Shown here: positions 52,324-61,900 of the stretch, piece by piece
Layout: every line of letters begins with the position of its first letter
How positions within the stretch are numbered: position 1 is the stretch's first letter
Source: an uncultured Opitutaceae bacterium
Lineage (GTDB): Bacteria > Verrucomicrobiota > Verrucomicrobiia > Opitutales > Opitutaceae
Length of the DNA: 64,000 nucleotides
Direction: 5' to 3'
NCBI GenBank assembly: GCA_937958045.1
Contig: CALFXL010000072.1
Span: forward strand, 15,212-79,211
Position numbers and translations under genes: made by a program
Notes under the pieces: model-generated
What the model was told of the DNA's origin: nothing
The model's database searches: none
Seen by the model: only the letters and a program-made list of their open reading frames with translations

Positions 52324-52779
52324 TCAGGCAGGAATCGCACGCGCCGTCAGCAACGGACGATAAGCGGCGCGATAAGCCCACGCGAGATAGAGTTCGAGCG
52401 CCAAAAAGATCAGCGACATCCCCAGCCCCGACCGCTCGAGCACGAGATGAAACGCGACACTGTTCACCATGAACGGCGCAAAAATGACCAACGCCAGCGG
52501 CACGAAGCGATTGGTGAGAAGCATCACACCGACGATCAGCTGCGTCACACCGATGAGCTCCATCATGTAACCGGAGTTCACCAACGCGATCGTGAAGGCC
52601 ATCGCGCCTTCCGGCAGTTGAACCTCCGGCTGCGGGATGAAATTCAGAAACGCGTTGAGGCCAAAAATCGTGAGTGGCAGCCCAAGCAAAATGCGGACGA
52701 CGATAACGGCGATGCGGGAAATTTTTCCGCGAGAGGCAACCGGGGCGGAGTTCGGCGAGGTGTAAGCAGTCGTGTTCAT
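52324..52779 (-). CDS. DoxX family membrane protein
   Basis: 151 aa with four membrane segments (about 20-40, 62-82, 83-105, 115-135). RILLGLPLTIFGLNAFLNFIP is the DoxX-like start and ELIGVTQLIVGVMLL the second helix. The function of DoxX proteins is poorly defined (redox or terminal-oxidase related). First gene of a two-gene unit with the SRPBCC protein. Confidence 0.85.
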   Translation of the reverse strand: MNTTAYTSPNSAPVASRGKISRIAVIVVRILLGLPLTIFGLNAFLNFIPQPEVQLPEGAMAFTIALVNSGYMMELIGVTQLIVGVMLLTNRFVPLALVIFAPFMVNSVAFHLVLERSGLGMSLIFLALELYLAWAYRAAYRPLLTARAIPA

Positions 52780-52908
52780 AAGCGTGAATACTTACTTAAC
52801 GAAGCAGCCCACCGCATTCGGACAACGGCTCTCATTTTTTCACGAATCGTATTTCCCTCACCCATTTCCGCGTAGCGGGAGGCTGCTGACCGGCCGCCAG
52901 TGGCGCAC

Positions 52909-52942
52909 AAAAAAAGCACTTAGGAGAATTTCCTAAGTGCTT
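52909..52942 (-). terminator. Rho-independent terminator downstream of the CAU tRNA
   Basis: On the minus strand AAGCACTTAGGA pairs with TCCTAAGTGCTT around AATTC and is followed by TTTTTTT. It starts 11 nt after the tRNA 3' end. Confidence 0.92.
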
Positions 52943-52952
52943 GATTTTAAAT

Positions 52953-53027
<75 letters not shown>

Positions 53028-53160
53028 GGCGATTTCGCGTCTCCTTCAAGAGATGCGAGGGCCATAATTACGAATCTCCAACAATCTCGGTCAATGGAAA
53101 ATCTGGATTCTCGTGCGCCTCTTTTCGCGGGCGGGTTTTCGCATCGCGATGAGCGCATGC

Positions 53161-54777
53161 TCACTGGCTCGATGCCTTTTCGCTCTCTGGATGCGTTCGC
53201 AGCCACGCGATGAGTTCCGTCATGTTACGCAGATACGTTTTGAGGGAAATGCCCGCGATCGGCTCGTCTGCGCCAAAAGGCGACGTATCGGTTTCATCGC
53301 CTACGAAGGTCGCCGAGAAATCGCCTTCCGCGCGTTCCTGCGGGCCATCGCCGCGATAAGGATGACTCGTGGTGGTGAGCGGGGTAAGCCAACGTCCGCG
53401 TTCGTCGAGCGTGTCCAAAATGTCCGTAATTTGGCCTACCCGCCCTGGCTGCGGGCCGGGGTTTCTTTCTCTGATGGGTTCCGTTTCGCCAAGCAGGGCG
53501 TCCCACTTCCAGTCTTCACCCGGCGCTCGCGCGGGCTGTTGCAATGCCTGTTCGTAGCGGGCCTGCAGCGCGCGTGTGTCGATCGCGCGAAACGACGAAT
53601 AATGTCCGATCAATTTCTCCGGCGTGCCGTCGGCAAAATAGCGACCGTTCACGGCATTCGAGCCTTCGCGATGCAGGTACAGCGGTTTGCCCGTGCCGAC
53701 TTCGATGAACGTCGGATGCGTCGCGTGGCGGCGTGTTGCTGTCGTCAAACGACACGATTCCAGCCACTCGAGCGCCGCCGGAATCGGCTCCAAATATTTC
53801 GCATCGCCGGTGAGCGCGTGAAAACGGATCAGCAGATCGATCACGCGTGCAGTCGTGTGCGTCACGAGCGCTTTCGGTTCATAGCTGCGCGCTCCGGCCG
53901 GCTCGAGAGCGGGCGTATATTGCATCGCCCATCCCGCTTGCGGCCTTGGGTGTTGCACGAGAACAAAACCATCCATGCCGCGCTTGATGGCGTCTTTGAA
54001 TTTCGGATCGCCAAATACCCGATGGCATTCGGCGAGGAACAATAGATTTCCGGAAGACACGTCGTCATTGAGCGTGAGATACGACGCGTACCGCACGCTC
54101 TCGTCGGCATCGCTCACGGCCGGATAACGCTGCGGCCACAATCCCGATTCGTGCTGGCTCTCGAGCACAAACGCGATCGCGCGATCCAGCGCCGCTTTCA
54201 CGTCGGGATCTTTTTTGGCGAGATACAGTTTTAAGAGGAAATGCGCCGCCGCGATCGTCGTGTCGTCGTCGAATGTCGCGTTGCCGAGATAGTGGTGAAA
54301 CTCTTCGAGTCGCCACGCATTGCGACCGATCGTCGCGTACCATTCGCGCAACGAATCCTCGCCGGCAAAATCGATCACGTAGTTCCAGCCGCCACACGGC
54401 AGTTGTCCCGCGATCAACGCTTCGCCGGCTTTGCGCGCCGCTTCGTAATAACGTTCGTCATGCGTCACCGACCACGCTTCGAGAAAAAGTTCACCCACGG
54501 TCGGCGTTCCCGGCGGCTGCACCCAGATCATCGTGGGACGCGCCTCAAGCTCTCCCCAGCGTCGCGAAAAATCCGGCAGATAACTCCAGACATAACCGCC
54601 GCGATAACTGACCTCCTCCACGAGAAATCGTGTGGCGCATTCCATGGCGGCGAGCACGGACGTCCGGTCGGGTTCTCTTATCGTTTCTTCGCCATGCGTG
54701 CTCTGCACCCACGGTCCGGAAAATAAAACAACGATGGAAAAAAGAAGGGGCCTGCTGGAGAAACTAAAAAACCTCAT
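53161..54777 (-). CDS. Pectate lyase family 10 (PL10-like)
   Basis: 538 aa. Signal peptide (MRFFSFSSRPLLFSIVVLFSGPWVQSTHG) and an alpha-toroid body with repeated ATRFLVEEVSYRGGYVWSYL, GGWNYVIDF, ATFDDDTTIAAAHFLLKLY and SGLWPQRYP motifs, as in PL10 enzymes. It cleaves polygalacturonate in the periplasm or outside. Divergent from the FGE/sialidase fusion by about 200 nt, which suggests joint regulation. ATG 54777 selected as signal peptide start. Confidence 0.88.
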   Translation of the reverse strand: MRFFSFSSRPLLFSIVVLFSGPWVQSTHGEETIREPDRTSVLAAMECATRFLVEEVSYRGGYVWSYLPDFSRRWGELEARPTMIWVQPPGTPTVGELFLEAWSVTHDERYYEAARKAGEALIAGQLPCGGWNYVIDFAGEDSLREWYATIGRNAWRLEEFHHYLGNATFDDDTTIAAAHFLLKLYLAKKDPDVKAALDRAIAFVLESQHESGLWPQRYPAVSDADESVRYASYLTLNDDVSSGNLLFLAECHRVFGDPKFKDAIKRGMDGFVLVQHPRPQAGWAMQYTPALEPAGARSYEPKALVTHTTARVIDLLIRFHALTGDAKYLEPIPAALEWLESCRLTTATRRHATHPTFIEVGTGKPLYLHREGSNAVNGRYFADGTPEKLIGHYSSFRAIDTRALQARYEQALQQPARAPGEDWKWDALLGETEPIRERNPGPQPGRVGQITDILDTLDERGRWLTPLTTTSHPYRGDGPQERAEGDFSATFVGDETDTSPFGADEPIAGISLKTYLRNMTELIAWLRTHPESEKASSQ

Positions 54778-54978
54778 CTGCGGAATTGCGTTTTTCTCTA
54801 AAGGGTCGTCGCGACGGGAGAAAACTCTCCTCGCGTCGGACAGTCGCGAATCGCGCACAAAATGCACACTCCACTCGCGCGTCTCACGGTCCGTATTTGT
54901 CGTACTCGCGAGTCGCCTCGATCGCTGTCTTGATGACCCTCGCAATTTATCAACGCCCCGGCCTCGCCGCTCCTTCCA

Positions 54979-57483
54979 ATGCGCAAACATCTCCTCTCCC
55001 TTTTCGCCGCTTCGCTGAGTCTTTCGTCGGTAGTTGCGAAAGCCGATGACCCCGCGCCTGTCGTCAACTCGCTCGGGATGAAACTTGTTCCGATCGCCGC
55101 CGGCGAATTCACCATGGGCTCCGTGACCAAGCCCGCGAATTGGGACGAAGCGCCGATTCACCAAGTCACGATTTCGCAAGATTTCCTGATCAGCGAAACC
55201 GAAGTCACCGCGGAGCAATTTCGGCAGTTTAAGCCCGACGCTTCGCTCAACGAAAATTACGCGCCCTACGCTGCGGGCGTGAGCTGGTTCGACGCCGTGG
55301 AGTTCTGCGCTTGGCTCAGCCAAAAAGAAGGTCGTCACTATCGTCTCCCGACCGAAGCCGAGTGGGAATACGTCGCGCGCGCGAGCCGCGCGGATGGCGC
55401 CAACTGGGAACTCGATCATTCGCCAAATCCGTGGGGCGTGCGCGGTCTTTTGAGCGATCCCGTGGAGTGGTGCGCAGATTGGTTTGGCGAATACACGCTT
55501 ACCGCCGAGCGTGATCCTGCGGGTTACGCTGCCGGTCACACGAAGGTCGTGCGCGGCGGTTATCTGGACAAAGCCACCAAGTTTAAGCCCGACGATTATC
55601 GCCGTCCGTCGAATCGCGCGGGCGCGCCGCCGTCATTCGGTCCCAATTCAGGACGCGAGCCCAATCCGCAAAATTACGGTCTGCATCGCATCGGTTTTCG
55701 CGTTGTTGCCGCGCCGCCGATCACCACTCCGCTCAAACCATACGTCGCCCCTTACGCGATGCAGGGTGTGAAACAAACGATGAGCGATGCCGCGCTCGGA
55801 CCCGATCCGGGCAAGCCGTATTTTCGACGTCGGCCGCATCTGCCGATGCCGTTGGAGGGACCGCTTGAGTACGTTCGCGAACATCGTGCAGGGCTTCACG
55901 AATCGTTTCGCCATCACAATCACAGCCCCGGCTTCGAAGTTCTTCCCAATGGTGACACGCTGCTCGTGATTTATTCGTCAAATTGGGAATACGAACCCGA
56001 AGTCACGCTGATCGCCGCGCGTCTGCGTTTCGGCGCGGATCAATGGGACATGCCGAGTCCATTCACCGACACGCCCGGCGCCAACGATCATGCGCCGCTG
56101 CTTTTCGCAGAGGGAAACACGCTGCGTTTGTTTTGGGGAAATCCGCAGATGGAGGGTTATTTCCCGTTTCAATTCATAACATCGACCAATCATGGCGCGA
56201 CGTGGTCGCCGGTCACTTATCCGCGCATCACCGGCCCGCTCGGTCCCGATCTCGAAGACCCGCAACCGATCAATACCGCTTTCCGCGATCGCAACGGCAC
56301 GCTATATGTCGCCGTCGACGCGGCCGAGGGAGGTCCGCTCCATTCGCAATCGATGCTCTGGGCCAGCGAAGACAATGGCGTGACTTGGCGCGACACGCTC
56401 GGACGCACGTTCGGTCGTCACACGACATTCGCGCTTCTCAAAGACGGCCGCATCCTCGCGATGGGCGGAAAAAATTCCCACATCGATGGCTTCATGCCCC
56501 AAGGCATCAGCGCAGATGGCGGTCGCACGTATGAGTTGAGCAAGACGCCGTTCTCCGCTGTCAGCAGCGGCCAGCGTCCATCCGTGCTTCGTCTCGCCAG
56601 CGGACGTCTTTTTATGGCCGGCGATTTTTATCCGTCGAAGCGCATCGAGAAAGCGGCCTCGATCAAAGAAGACGGTTCCTACGTCGCGCTCTCCGACGAC
56701 GACGGGGAGACGTGGCGCATCAAACGCCTTCCCGGAAATTTCTCCGTCAAGCGCGGCAAGCCCAGCCTCGGCTACTCCGTCGCGCGACAAGGTCCCAACG
56801 GCCTGATTCATCTTGTCACGTCGAGCAATCATCCGGGCCTTCACTACGAGCTTAACGAGGCGTGGATTCTCAGCGACGAAACTTTCGCCGATGACGACGA
56901 CGCGATGAACCAAAGTCGTGCCACGTCGATCACCGACGTGCGCGAACATCGCGAAAACTACGCCAACGGCCAACCGCGCATCCTCTGGAGCAGCGGTCGC
57001 GCAAACGACGGCCGCATTTTGCTCCACGGCACGGAGACTTGGTTCTACGCGGATGGCACCAAACAGCGCGAAGCCTCGTACAAGCTCGGAGTCAAAGCGG
57101 GTCGTGAAACGTATTGGTCGCCGACCGGCGCGAAAGAATCCGAATGGGATCACCGCGCCGATGGCACGAGCGTGTGGCGCACGTGGTGGAGCGATGGTTC
57201 ACTTCGCTCCGAGTCTACGTGGAAAAACCACCGGCTCATCGATGGCACCGATCGTCTTTTCGAGCCCGGAAAAAACGCGACTGAGCATGGCTCGAGTCAC
57301 GTTTTGAAAAGGTTCAAGCGGCGTGATCGGCGGTCGCTTCGCTTTCCTCGGCGGCGACCACCCGGTCGATGTCGAGCAGCGTTGCGACCTGCCCTTTCAC
57401 TTTGCCCATACCGAGCAAATAGCGAGTGGCGATGCGTACACCGAACTCCGGCGGAGGTTCGATTTCATCCGCGGTCAGGTTGA
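54979..57483 (+). CDS. Secreted FGE (SUMF1)-like / sialidase-type fusion protein with repeat-like C terminus; end probably altered by a frameshift
   Basis: 834 aa as read. Signal peptide (MRKHLLSLFAASLSLSSVVAKA). About 30-250: formylglycine-generating-enzyme (SUMF1) fold (VPIAAGEFTMGS, EVTAEQFRQF, YRLPTEAEWEYVARAS, VRGGYL, GFRVV). About 300-640: sialidase/BNR-type beta-propeller (HNHSPGFEVLPNGDTLLVIYSSN, STNHGATW, SDDDGETWR, VTSSNHPG). About 670-765: MORN-like repeats (YADGTKQREASYKLG, WSDGSLRSESTW). The last about 60 residues are antisense to cheW and basic, unlike the rest. Removing one A from the A6 run at 57270-57275 gives EPGKTRLSMARVTF and a stop at 57305-57307, 7 nt before cheW's end. 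So the natural stop is probably lost. Confidence 0.85.
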   Translation: MRKHLLSLFAASLSLSSVVAKADDPAPVVNSLGMKLVPIAAGEFTMGSVTKPANWDEAPIHQVTISQDFLISETEVTAEQFRQFKPDASLNENYAPYAAGVSWFDAVEFCAWLSQKEGRHYRLPTEAEWEYVARASRADGANWELDHSPNPWGVRGLLSDPVEWCADWFGEYTLTAERDPAGYAAGHTKVVRGGYLDKATKFKPDDYRRPSNRAGAPPSFGPNSGREPNPQNYGLHRIGFRVVAAPPITTPLKPYVAPYAMQGVKQTMSDAALGPDPGKPYFRRRPHLPMPLEGPLEYVREHRAGLHESFRHHNHSPGFEVLPNGDTLLVIYSSNWEYEPEVTLIAARLRFGADQWDMPSPFTDTPGANDHAPLLFAEGNTLRLFWGNPQMEGYFPFQFITSTNHGATWSPVTYPRITGPLGPDLEDPQPINTAFRDRNGTLYVAVDAAEGGPLHSQSMLWASEDNGVTWRDTLGRTFGRHTTFALLKDGRILAMGGKNSHIDGFMPQGISADGGRTYELSKTPFSAVSSGQRPSVLRLASGRLFMAGDFYPSKRIEKAASIKEDGSYVALSDDDGETWRIKRLPGNFSVKRGKPSLGYSVARQGPNGLIHLVTSSNHPGLHYELNEAWILSDETFADDDDAMNQSRATSITDVREHRENYANGQPRILWSSGRANDGRILLHGTETWFYADGTKQREASYKLGVKAGRETYWSPTGAKESEWDHRADGTSVWRTWWSDGSLRSESTWKNHRLIDGTDRLFEPGKNATEHGSSHVLKRFKRRDRRSLRFPRRRPPGRCRAALRPALSLCPYRANSEWRCVHRTPAEVRFHPRSG

Positions 57484-57805
57484 TGACCTCTTCCACGGAA
57501 TCCACGATGATGCCCATCGGCACCACGCGCTCGGACTTCGTGCGAACTTGCACCACAACAATGCAGGTCCGATCGGCGAACACCGCTTCGAGCCCGAACT
57601 TCACACGCAGATCGATGACCGGGATCACCCGGCCACGGAGATTGATGATGCCCTTCATGTATTCAGGCATCCGCGGCACTGGCGTGATCTTCTGGATGCG
57701 GATGATCTCGCGCACCTTCAGAACGGCGAGTGCGTACGCTTCTCGCGCGACGAGGATCGTCAGATATTTGCCCGCGTGGTCGGTGTTCATGATGAATCCG
57801 CTCAC
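57314..57805 (-). CDS. cheW: CheW-type chemotaxis adaptor
   Basis: 163 aa. LTILVAREAYALAVLKVREII, MPEYMKGIINLRGRVIPVIDLR, IVVVQV and MGIIVDSVEEVINL are the CheW beta-barrel signatures that bind MCP and CheA. The GTG start at 57805 overlaps the MCP stop by 4 nt (GTGA), so translation is coupled; ATG 57790 is the alternative start. No cheA is near, so it is a single adaptor for one receptor. It is the second gene of the mcp-cheW pair. Confidence 0.93.
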   Translation of the reverse strand: MSGFIMNTDHAGKYLTILVAREAYALAVLKVREIIRIQKITPVPRMPEYMKGIINLRGRVIPVIDLRVKFGLEAVFADRTCIVVVQVRTKSERVVPMGIIVDSVEEVINLTADEIEPPPEFGVRIATRYLLGMGKVKGQVATLLDIDRVVAAEESEATADHAA

Positions 57806-59394
57806 TTGAAGAACGCGTCGTTATCGTCCTGGTCGGCGCCGACACCCACTGTTTCGAGCTCGGCAGACGGTTTGGGAGAAGTCTTCGCCGCGCTAGGTGC
57901 GTAAGTCCTCGCGGCATGGGCCGGGCCCACCGGACGCTCGCGCGAATTGTCCTCGTTTTTCGTCTGCTGTTTCTTGCTGACGAGCTCTTGGAGTTCGCGA
58001 ACGGATTCACGCATGGTCTCGGCCTGCGCATTGAGCTCTTCGGAAGCGCTCGCGCATTCCTCCGCGCTGGCCGCGTTGGATTGAGTGACTTTATCCATCT
58101 GCGAAACCGCGAGCGTCACCTGACCGATGCCTTGGCTCTGTTCGGTCGAGGCCGACGCAATCTCCGCGACGAGCCCGTCCACCGTGCGCGCCTTGCTCAC
58201 GATTTCATCGAAACTCTCCGCCACCTGCGCACTGATCTGCACGCCGTGTTCACTGCGGGAGACAGACTCTTCGATCTTGCTGGCGGTTTCTTTTGCCGAC
58301 TGCGCCGAACGCTGCGCGAGCGAGCGTACTTCATCGGCCACGACCGCAAATCCGGCTCCAGCCTCGCCCGCCCGCGCAGCTTCGACTGCGGCGTTTAACG
58401 CAAGAATGTTGGTTTGAAACGCGATCTCATCGATCGTCTTCACGATTCGCGCGATGCTCGAAGAGGATTCTTTGATGGCATCCATCGCGTGCTTCATCTC
58501 GGCCATGCGAGCAGCGCCTGTTCCCGCAGCGACACGCGTCTCGTTCGCGAGAGATTTCGCTTCGGTGGCGGACTCGGCGTTCTTCTTCGTCATGCTGGAA
58601 ATTTCTTCCAACGATGCGCTCGTCTCTTCGAGCGACGCGGCTTGCTCGCTCGCGCCCTCGGCCAGCGACTGACTCGACGCCGACACTTGGCCGGCGGCCG
58701 CCGCGGTTTGCTCCGCACCTGCGGCCAACTGCTCGGCCACATTCTTGAGCACCTTGTTGGTCGCGCGAATGACCACAAAAGCGATCAAGATCGCGATCAG
58801 CAGCGCGGCAGCGCTCAACGCGATGATCACGTTGTTGGTGTACGCAGCGCGTTCATTGACCTCGACGGCGAGTTTGTCGCCGTTCTTGAAATTGTACTCC
58901 TGCATCGCCGTCGATGCCGCGGAGAATGCCTGGTACGCGGGCAACAAGGTTCCGGTCAGGTAAGCTTCGGATTCCGCTTTCTTCCCCGCATTCACGAGTT
59001 CGAGAAACTGCACGCGAATCGATCGATAAGCTGCACGGGCGGCGATGAGCTCGTTGAACACCTCGCGATCTTCTTCGTTTGTGATCGTGCGCTCATACGC
59101 AGCGACCGCCGCATCGGATCTCCTGATGTAGTCATCCATATCTTCCACCAACGCCGCGCGGATCTCCGGATTTTCAAGTTGGACGTAAGTCTGGAGCGCG
59201 ATGACCCCTCGCGAGAGAAGCGTGTCGAAGTTACCGCTCTGAATCATGCCGGGGATCACATCTCCCTTCAGATCGACGGCTTGTTTCTGAATGGCGCGCA
59301 AGCTCGTCCACGCACCTCCCCCGACAGCAAAAAGCAGCGCGCACATAATCGCGCACGTCATCGTGATTCGCTTACCAATGGTCCATGTTGTCAT
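57802..59394 (-). CDS. Methyl-accepting chemotaxis protein with four-helix-bundle sensor
   Basis: 530 aa. TM1 (about 8-30), a four-helix ligand domain (about 32-185), TM2 (about 188-208), then the signalling domain with hairpin tip DEIAFQTNILALNAAVEAARAGEAGAGFAVVADEVRSLA. HAMP is short or absent. The C terminus (ELETVGVGADQDDNDAFFK) has no NWETF-type CheR/CheB docking pentapeptide. ATG 59394 chosen. It is co-transcribed with cheW, and divergent from the broken kinase. Confidence 0.93.
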   Translation of the reverse strand: MTTWTIGKRITMTCAIMCALLFAVGGGAWTSLRAIQKQAVDLKGDVIPGMIQSGNFDTLLSRGVIALQTYVQLENPEIRAALVEDMDDYIRRSDAAVAAYERTITNEEDREVFNELIAARAAYRSIRVQFLELVNAGKKAESEAYLTGTLLPAYQAFSAASTAMQEYNFKNGDKLAVEVNERAAYTNNVIIALSAAALLIAILIAFVVIRATNKVLKNVAEQLAAGAEQTAAAAGQVSASSQSLAEGASEQAASLEETSASLEEISSMTKKNAESATEAKSLANETRVAAGTGAARMAEMKHAMDAIKESSSSIARIVKTIDEIAFQTNILALNAAVEAARAGEAGAGFAVVADEVRSLAQRSAQSAKETASKIEESVSRSEHGVQISAQVAESFDEIVSKARTVDGLVAEIASASTEQSQGIGQVTLAVSQMDKVTQSNAASAEECASASEELNAQAETMRESVRELQELVSKKQQTKNEDNSRERPVGPAHAARTYAPSAAKTSPKPSAELETVGVGADQDDNDAFFK

Positions 59395-59660
59395 AACTGT
59401 GTGAAGGACAAAGCATCGCCCCCGCGGTGGACGCATTGAGAACTGATTGTGCACCAGCATATAAGGAAATTCCTTATTCGCTCGCGTTTAGGATGCGCAT
59501 TCCTTGTCTTTTCAGGCCGCGATGTCGCGCCGTCTCTGCGGCGCAAAAAAGCCGATAACACGCGCATTTCCGCCAACTTCGCGTACTTTCAGCGAATAAA
59601 TGCCCCCTTCCCATCCGCCAATTGAGCCCGATTCTCACGGCGCGCCGACCACCGGTGACC

Positions 59661-60308
59661 ATGACACGTAAACCCCAAGTCCTCGGCGCCTGTACTGTGT
59701 TGGCAATGGTTGCGATCGCTGCGGCGCTTTTTGCGGCGTGGAAGGTTCATCAACTCGGCGCCGCGCTTCACGAGGTCGGTCTGGTCCGCCTCCCAAGCTT
59801 GCAAGGCCTGTCTTGGATAAAAGACGCGATGGCCGAACTGGATGATTCCGGCGAAGCCTTTCTCACGGAGACATTGAGCGCGTCGCGTTTGGCGGAAGAA
59901 CGCGAACGACACGCCCGCGCTTGGGCGCAGTTTGAACGCGGCTGGACGCTTTTCGAACCGCTCCCGCAAACGCCCGAGGAAGCGACACGCTGGCGTGCGC
60001 TCGTGCCACTGGCGACAGCCTGGAAACAAGATTACGCCGATGCTTTGACCGCAGCCGCATCGGCGCTCGGCGAAACGCACGCGTCGCTCCCCGACGAAAC
60101 GCGTGCTCGCTTGGCATCGCTCCGCAGCACCGCTTCTCCCGAGGTCACCAAGCTGCTGGGCGAAATCATCGCACTCAACCACCGCAAGGCTGAAGAAGCC
60201 ACGCGTCGGTCGATCGCGAGTTATGATCATTGGGTGTTCACAAGAAATCTGATGCTGGGCGCGGCCGCGCTGAGCATTCTCAGCGTGCTAGGCTTGGCTT
60301 GGCGCTGA
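59661..60308 (+). CDS. Fragment 1 of the broken kinase: sensor region
   Basis: 216 aa with TM1 (ACTVLAMVAIAAALFAA), a helical periplasmic region, and the start of TM2 (NLMLGAAALSILSVLGLA) before a premature stop caused by the doubled TTGGC. The start ATG 59661 precedes a basic stretch and TM1. Alone it could be expressed as a membrane sensor without kinase. Confidence 0.6.
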   Translation: MTRKPQVLGACTVLAMVAIAAALFAAWKVHQLGAALHEVGLVRLPSLQGLSWIKDAMAELDDSGEAFLTETLSASRLAEERERHARAWAQFERGWTLFEPLPQTPEEATRWRALVPLATAWKQDYADALTAAASALGETHASLPDETRARLASLRSTASPEVTKLLGEIIALNHRKAEEATRRSIASYDHWVFTRNLMLGAAALSILSVLGLAWR

Positions 60309-61900
60309 TCGCCGGACGACGCAGCCGGCCACTGACGCTGGAGATCGTCCAAGCCATCACGCGCGTCGCGCGCGGCGAACGCGATGTTCAAGTCAATGTA
60401 TCGGATCACGATGAATTGTCCGATATCGGCGCCGCGCTCAATGAGATGATAGGAGCCGTCCGTGATAACGAAGCGCGTCTCCGCCTGCTCTCCGATAATT
60501 TGCCCAATAGCATGGTGTACCAACTCACGCGCGAGCCCGGGCGCGGTCCGCGTTTTCTCCACGTGAGTGAAGGCGTGCAGGCGCTGCACGGCATTTCCGC
60601 GGCCCAGGCCAAAAAGAACGCCTCGCTGCTCCTTTCCCATGTAGTGCCCGAAGATCGCAAACTGCTCGAAACGGCATCGGAAACATCGATGAAAACGATG
60701 AGCGCGCTCGATCTCGTGCTACGCATGCGCGCGCCCGATGGTTCGCTTTGCTGGCGTCAATTGCGCTCACAACCCCGACGCGAATCCGACGGCCGTCTCG
60801 TGTGGGAAGGCATCGAGACCGATGTCACGCAACACATGTTGGCCACAATGGAGCTGAAGCGGCTCGTGCATATCGTCGACGCGCACCACAACGCCGCCAT
60901 CTGGCTCAACCGCGAGAACCGCATCGTTTATGTCAATAAAGCCACGTGCACAACCACCGGCTACACGCGCGAGGAACTGATCGGCCAACCGGTCGCGATC
61001 GTTTCTCCGACTTTGACACCCGAGCGTCTGAACGAGTTGTGGCGAGAACTGCGTCAGAAAGGCGAAGTGACCGGCGAAGCCGTGCGTTGCCGCAAAGATG
61101 GCACGACATTCCCTATCGAATTCGATGTGACGTACGTGACGTTTAACGGCGAAGAGTATTGGTGCTCTTTCGCCCGCAACATCAGCAAGCGAAAGCTGGC
61201 CGAGCGTGCCGCGGCTGAGGCCGCCGGGCGACTCGCGGTGGCCTTGCAAGCGTCCCACTTCGGCGTGTGGCGCTACGATTTCGCCTCAAACAAACTCGAG
61301 TACGACAGTCGCACGCTGGCTATTTTCGGACGCACGGAAAACGATCCGCCTCCTTCGGTGGAAGACTTGATCTCGATCATCGAGGAGGAAGATCGCGAGC
61401 CCGTGCGCACGTCGTGGTACGATCTGCCGAACAACCGCGAACCCTTTCGCGAACGTTTCCGCATTCACCGGCCCGACGGAAAAATGCGACACGTCGAAGT
61501 CCAAGGCGTCGTGCATCTCGACGAGAATCATCAGCCCGATTATGCGATCGGCGCCGCAGGCAACATCACCGACACCGTACAAGCCATCACGGAGGCCGCC
61601 CAGTTGCGCACGCAGTTGCAGCAAGCGCAAAAAATGGAGGCGCTCGGCAAACTCGCCGCCGGCGTCGCGCATGATTTCAACAACCTGCTGACGGGCATCA
61701 ATGGCTTCGTCGAACTCGCGTCGCGCACACTTGGTCCCGGGCACGAAGCGCTGGAATTGCTGAAGCAAGCGCGCCAAGGCGCGGCGAGTGCGCGCACGCG
61801 CTCGTCCGACGCATTCTCGATTTCTCCCGCGGCAAGCAGGATCAAAAAGCCGTGCTGCTCGATCTCGTCGAAATCACGCGCGGCACGGCTCCGTTGCTGA
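60230..61900 (+). CDS. Fragment 2 of the broken kinase: HAMP, PAS domains and HisKA
   Basis: Open frame of 556 codons starting at a TTG that lies inside fragment 1; the first real homologous residues are from about 60304 (LALIAGRRSRPL). Contains a HAMP-like region, three PAS units (SDNLPNSMVYQLTREPG, AIWLNRENRIVYVNKAT, LQASHFGVWRYDFASN) and HisKA (GVAHDFNNLLTGINGF). The last 29 codons after SARTR are out of frame. Confidence 0.6.
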   Translation: MGVHKKSDAGRGRAEHSQRARLGLALIAGRRSRPLTLEIVQAITRVARGERDVQVNVSDHDELSDIGAALNEMIGAVRDNEARLRLLSDNLPNSMVYQLTREPGRGPRFLHVSEGVQALHGISAAQAKKNASLLLSHVVPEDRKLLETASETSMKTMSALDLVLRMRAPDGSLCWRQLRSQPRRESDGRLVWEGIETDVTQHMLATMELKRLVHIVDAHHNAAIWLNRENRIVYVNKATCTTTGYTREELIGQPVAIVSPTLTPERLNELWRELRQKGEVTGEAVRCRKDGTTFPIEFDVTYVTFNGEEYWCSFARNISKRKLAERAAAEAAGRLAVALQASHFGVWRYDFASNKLEYDSRTLAIFGRTENDPPPSVEDLISIIEEEDREPVRTSWYDLPNNREPFRERFRIHRPDGKMRHVEVQGVVHLDENHQPDYAIGAAGNITDTVQAITEAAQLRTQLQQAQKMEALGKLAAGVAHDFNNLLTGINGFVELASRTLGPGHEALELLKQARQGAASARTRSSDAFSISPAASRIKKPCCSISSKSRAARLRC

